Below the pieces are notes generated by a model, which was not told where the DNA came from, made no database searches, and saw only the letters and a list, made by a program, of their open reading frames with translations. Both the position numbers and the translations under genes were made by a program. DNA of 64,000 nt from Elusimicrobium sp. An273 (GTDB taxonomy: Bacteria > Elusimicrobiota > Elusimicrobia > Elusimicrobiales > Elusimicrobiaceae): NCBI RefSeq assembly GCF_002159705.1, contig NZ_NFJD01000004.1, forward strand, positions 204,695 through 268,694, read 5' to 3'. This document shows positions 61,388 through 64,000 of the stretch, piece by piece (the first letter of the stretch is position 1; each line of letters begins with the position of its first letter).

Positions 61388-61605
61388 TTTTTGTTTCCTT
61401 AAATGTTTTTCCACAAAAAAATTATGGGGCAGAAACCCCACCTCCGGGTCATCGTTCCCGACGAGCCGGTGTGGAATTTTGCTGCCTTAAGTCTAACTTA
61501 GTACATTTTATTATACCAAATTAGCGGGCTTTTGCGCTATACATTTACTAGCGGGTTTCACCTTGCCGCGTTCGCTATACAGCTGCCTAAAATTCGCTTA
61601 GATAT
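61388..61605 (-). promoter_or_regulatory. S10 operon mRNA leader with attenuator-like hairpins
   Basis: About 210 nt lie between the predicted start of transcription and rpsJ. Near its end a 5-bp stem (TGGGG at 61425-61429 with CCCCA at 61436-61440) is followed on the minus strand by TAATTTTTTT, an attenuator-like form. Just upstream, around 61443-61470, CGGG / CCCG arms can form a second stem. The role of L4 in binding such leaders is known in E. coli; here it is only an analogy. Confidence 0.5.
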
Positions 61606-61634
61606 ATTTTATAATATCTGTATTGTATTGTCAA
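61606..61634 (-). promoter_or_regulatory. strong promoter of the S10-spc-alpha superoperon
   Basis: -35 TTGACA (61629-61634, perfect), 17-bp spacer, -10 TAAAAT (61606-61611, 5 of 6). Best promoter match in the window. The rest of the 61388-61724 gap holds the leader and the upstream gene's terminator. Confidence 0.75.
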
Positions 61635-61682
61635 AATAGAAACGCAACTTTTTTATTAAAACTACGCCTTTTTTGAAAAAAC

Positions 61683-61709
61683 AAAAACCGGCCTTTTAAA
61701 GCCGGTTTC
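61683..61709 (-). terminator. terminator of the exported-protein cassette upstream of rpsJ
   Basis: Stem AAACCGGC / GCCGGTTT with an 8-nt loop and TTGTTTTTTC after it on the minus strand, 15 bp past the stop at 61725. Confidence 0.85.
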
Positions 61710-61724
61710 TGATAAGGTCTAAAT

Positions 61725-62484
61725 TTAGTTAATTTTTACTCTAACCTGTTTTTTTACTTCTTTTAGCAACTGGTTAGGGTCTTGTTCCGTTCCCCAGCTA
61801 AGATCCAGCTGGTAATCCTCCGGGGCTTTTAAAACCGTATCCCATGGAATTTTGCCCGCTAAACGTTCTTGACGCAACACCTGCCCCAATGCCGTGCCGG
61901 ACGGAATGAGCAAATAGTAAGGAGCGGCGGTTTGTTCCCCTCTTACGGCATAAGAGCCGGGCCGGAGGAGCGTCTCTTCCAAGGTGGCAAAGGGCAAATC
62001 CGTATTAATTTTTAAGAGGGTTTTCCCCTTTCCGGCAAAGCGGGAATACAAACCCGTTTCGTTTTGCTTAAACACCCCTTTTAAGGTGTTGGAATCAGAA
62101 AAGGTGGCCGGGTCTTGCCCAAACACCGCAATTTTCGCAGTATATTGTTGGTTTTGAATGCCGCCCGGAAGGCTCAAATCCCAACGCAAAGACTTAAACC
62201 CGGGGGCGGTCAGCGTAAGATACGTAGTATTTCTGCCCAAGTAAACGGCATATCCACGTTTGGTTTTCTCCACCCCGCAGCCACCGATACCAGATAAATT
62301 GAACTTGATATTAGGGATTTTGGTGTTGATCAACAACACGCCGCATTCATATTCCCCGTTTTCATCCATCCGGTGTTGTTTTTTGCCTAAAGGGCCTTCT
62401 TTGGCAACGGGAGAAACTTGAAATTCATACCCAAAAGCTGCTCCCGTAAACAATAAAGTTAACAGCAATAAATACTCTTTTCAT
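61725..62484 (-). pseudogene. exported protein of unknown function, start disrupted by a one-base shift
   Basis: A 247-codon open frame runs from a TTG at 62468. It begins LLTLLFTGAAFG, clearly a signal-peptide core without its basic start. An ATG with GGAAG six bases before it lies at 62484 but is one base out of frame. Removing one A from the A4 run just after it gives MKEYLLLLTLLFTGAAFG and restores a normal exported protein of about 253 residues. The mature part has ECGVLLINTK and YAVYLGRNTTYLTLTAPGFK, resembling beta-rich PEGA-like or Bacteroidota-type repeat domains by eye. TTG initiation is the alternative. Confidence 0.6.
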
Positions 62485-62504
62485 AATTTCTTCCGTTGTT
62501 TAGT

Positions 62505-62861
62505 TTATTTTCCGAAATAGCTGTCCATCGGCTTTAATTCCCCGGTGCAAACATTATTTTCGCATTTGGGGGTAATTTGCACGTAGCACATTTCGCGCGT
62601 GCAGGGTGCCATCTGGCATTCTTTGTTCCAAACTTTTTGCACTTTTTCAGCCGCTTTAACATTTACGGCTTCATAACCGGCACATTCGCAGCACCCTTTT
62701 TTAACGGCTACGCAATCCGCATCGGTTTGACAAGTTTTATCCGCCGCAGTAATAGCTTTATTCAGCTTTACCGGCATAGCATTGATTCCCACTTTTTGAG
62801 GAGCAGACGAACACGCCGCCAACAAAGCTGCCGCAAAAATCATCAAATAAGTTTTCTTCAT
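62505..62861 (-). CDS. Cys-rich lipoprotein, paralogue 1
   Basis: A 118-residue protein with a lipobox LLAAC (lipid Cys at about 17). Nine Cys follow in the mature part in the pattern C..D.DC, GCCEC, then C...PC...MC and C...VC. TCQTDADCVAVKKGCCECAG is matched closely in paralogue 2 (KTCKVDADC, KRGCCLCNGY). The start is the second ATG, with AAGGAG 9 bp upstream; the first ATG abuts the AAGGAG. Probably a disulfide-stabilised outer- or inner-membrane lipoprotein. Function unknown. Confidence 0.85.
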   Translation of the reverse strand: MKKTYLMIFAAALLAACSSAPQKVGINAMPVKLNKAITAADKTCQTDADCVAVKKGCCECAGYEAVNVKAAEKVQKVWNKECQMAPCTREMCYVQITPKCENNVCTGELKPMDSYFGK

Positions 62862-62879
62862 GTTTTTCATCTCCTTCTA

Positions 62880-63245
62880 TTAATAAGCCATATAATCTTC
62901 CATCGGTTTCGGCGTTCCTACGCAGACCCCGTTTTGGCAGGAAGTATTAATTTCCACATAGCACATTTGCAGCGTGCACGCAGCCATGGCGCATTCTTTT
63001 TCCCACATCGGCTGAAGCGCCGCCGCGGCTTCTTTATTTACCGGTGCATACCCATTGCACAGGCAGCAGCCTCTCTTGACGGAGGTGCAGTCCGCATCCA
63101 CTTTACAAGTTTTGGCTGCAGACTCGACCGCTTCGGTATAATTTTTGGCTTTCGGATTCACAACCGTATTTTTTACCGGTGTGTTAGCCGCACAGCCGGC
63201 AAAAAATAATCCGGCTACTATCATTATACATAAGTTCTGTTTCAT
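62880..63245 (-). CDS. Cys-rich lipoprotein, paralogue 2
   Basis: A 121-residue lipoprotein: signal peptide with lipobox FFAGC, then the same Cys scaffold as paralogue 1, including the shared CYV motif (MCYVEINTSCQNGVC against MCYVQITPKCENNVC) and a C-terminal PKPMEDYMAY end like PMDSYFGK. The start follows GAGGAATT. It overlaps the upstream gene by 4 bp (ATGA), so all three are translated in series. Confidence 0.85.
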   Translation of the reverse strand: MKQNLCIMIVAGLFFAGCAANTPVKNTVVNPKAKNYTEAVESAAKTCKVDADCTSVKRGCCLCNGYAPVNKEAAAALQPMWEKECAMAACTLQMCYVEINTSCQNGVCVGTPKPMEDYMAY

Positions 63246-63568
63246 TTCAATTCCTCTTCTTTTGCCAGCACGCAACGATGGTTGCGGCAAGCCGTTTTAA
63301 CCGCAGAGGTATCGGGCTGTTTATCACAGCGAGTATACCAATCTGCTTCCCGAACGCGATTGAAATCCTCTAATTCCCGGCGGTTAATAGCCGTATACCC
63401 CCATTGCGGATATTGGCAGGATTTCAATACAGCCACGCAGTCTTCATCTGCATTGCAGGCAACGTGAACTCTTTCCACATAATGGGCAAAAACTTCATTC
63501 ATATGCCTTTTATGGGAGGCGCACGCCAACAAGAACAGCGGGCTTAATAATACTATCCATTTACACAT
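63242..63568 (-). CDS. Cys-rich lipoprotein, paralogue 3
   Basis: A 108-residue lipoprotein: lipobox LLACA. It keeps the ACNADEDCVAV element and a W...C...AC...C layout but has lost the CC pair of the other two, so it is the most divergent. First gene of the cassette. Its ATG lies 6 nt after a TATAAT box and has no Shine-Dalgarno. The pattern recalls eight-cysteine-cluster proteins; identity is not established. Confidence 0.8.
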   Translation of the reverse strand: MCKWIVLLSPLFLLACASHKRHMNEVFAHYVERVHVACNADEDCVAVLKSCQYPQWGYTAINRRELEDFNRVREADWYTRCDKQPDTSAVKTACRNHRCVLAKEEELK

Positions 63569-63574
63569 ATCTAT

Positions 63575-63580
63575 ATTATA
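63575..63580 (-). promoter_or_regulatory. -10 box of the lipoprotein cassette, probable leaderless start
   Basis: A perfect TATAAT, then exactly 6 nt (ATAGAT), then ATG. It sits directly after the tuf terminator; no -35 is seen. Confidence 0.5.
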
Positions 63581-63586
63581 CCAAAC

Positions 63587-63617
63587 AAAAAAGGGACTGT
63601 TTTACCAGTCCCTTTTG
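63587..63617 (-). terminator. terminator of tuf
   Basis: An 11-bp stem AAAAGGGACTG / CAGTCCCTTTT with a 6-nt loop, then TTTG on the minus strand, 21 bp past the tuf stop. Confidence 0.9.
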
Positions 63618-63637
63618 TATTGCAAGTTGCAATTAAA

Positions 63638-64000
63638 CTACTCAATAATTTTGGTTACTACGCCGGCGCCTACCGTATGGCCGCCTTCGCGGATAGCGAA
63701 GCGCAACCCTTCTTCCATGGCTACAGGCGTAATCAACTTCACTTCAATTTCGGCATTGTCGCCAGGCATAATCATGTCTTGTTTGAAAGACAGTTCCCCG
63801 GTCACGTCCGTCGTTCTCAAATAGAACTGCGGTTTATAACCCGGAGTCAGCGGCGTATGGCGCCCGCCTTCTTCTTTCTTCAAGATGTATACCTGCCCCA
63901 TGAAGTGTTTGTGCGGATGTACCGTCTTCGGAGCAGCCAATACCTGCCCTCTTTCCACTTGGTTCTTGTCAATACCGCGCAACAAAATACCCACGTTGTC
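63638..64000 (-). CDS. tuf: elongation factor Tu, C-terminal part (partial)
   Basis: The last 120 residues are visible: [20 protein letters not shown], then [27 protein letters not shown], and [20 protein letters not shown]. These are domains 2-3 of EF-Tu, which bring aminoacyl-tRNA to the ribosome. The gene continues past the window. It lies upstream of rpsJ but is separated from it by the four-gene exported-protein cassette and by terminators. Confidence 0.98.
   Translation of the reverse strand, partial: DNVGILLRGIDKNQVERGQVLAAPKTVHPHKHFMGQVYILKKEEGGRHTPLTPGYKPQFYLRTTDVTGELSFKQDMIMPGDNAEIEVKLITPVAMEEGLRFAIREGGHTVGAGVVTKIIE

Overview
The window is a stretch of bacterial chromosome with mid-range GC, dense genes and short intergenic gaps. 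It shows no prophage, transposase or CRISPR array. Exported proteins with lipoboxes, an AsmA protein and a complete rod-shape module point to a diderm, rod-shaped, fermentative anaerobe. Three scattered pilin-like genes (one frameshifted), a ferredoxin-linked 2-oxoacid oxidoreductase and a two-gene glycine decarboxylase fit an Elusimicrobiota gut lineage (Elusimicrobium/Avelusimicrobium-like). That assignment is inference from gene content and style, not from a search.

Layout. 1-4.9 kb: the end of a RelA/SpoT gene, a zinc-ribbon membrane protein, a peptide transporter, gatC-gatA-nudix on the minus strand and a dispanin-like membrane protein. 5-10.6 kb: a frameshifted pilin gene, PcrA/UvrD helicase, an RNA uracil methyltransferase, YchF and tRNA-Glu. 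10.6-16.9 kb: a DUF1646 carrier, glucan phosphorylase, TrmL, an intact pilin and an MFS carrier. 16.9-22.6 kb: an exported protein ending in a response-regulator receiver-like domain, a 106-bp tandem triplication carrying a terminator, a four-subunit 2-oxoacid:ferredoxin oxidoreductase operon, free-Met-sulfoxide reductase, tRNA-Phe and an exported helical protein. 22.6-32.5 kb: a long minus-strand run gcvT-gcvH-gcvPA-gcvPB-lplA-M50-like-asmA-pyrE-rRNA methyltransferase. In it glycine cleavage sits beside the lipoate ligase that can load GcvH. 32.5-36.2 kb: a YgjP-like metallopeptidase, a third pilin, a degenerate trypsin-like exported protein and paired half-size ChrA genes.

36.2-45.9 kb is an envelope and cell-shape block on the minus strand: mreB, mreC, mreD, mrdA (PBP2), rodA, a DUF2344 protein, rng and an N-acetylmuramoyl-alanine amidase. 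mreB starts 8 bp after rplQ, so it may be co-transcribed with the ribosomal operon, and a terminator follows mreB. 45.9-61.4 kb is the fused S10-spc-alpha ribosomal superoperon from rpsJ to rplQ with secY, adk, map and infA. It has a strong promoter (TTGACA, 17-bp spacer, TAAAAT) at its head and no rpmD (L30) at the usual site. 61.7-63.6 kb holds four genes for exported proteins, three of them related Cys-rich lipoproteins, lying between rpsJ and the C-terminal part of tuf, which runs off the window.

The most unusual items are the exported receiver-like domain, the tandem triplication of a gene 3' end plus its terminator, the Cys-rich lipoprotein trio, a set of genes whose -10 box lies exactly 6 nt before the start codon with no Shine-Dalgarno (candidate leaderless mRNAs), a T10 tract inside a pilin promoter, and single-base frameshifts in short homopolymers of two exported-protein genes.
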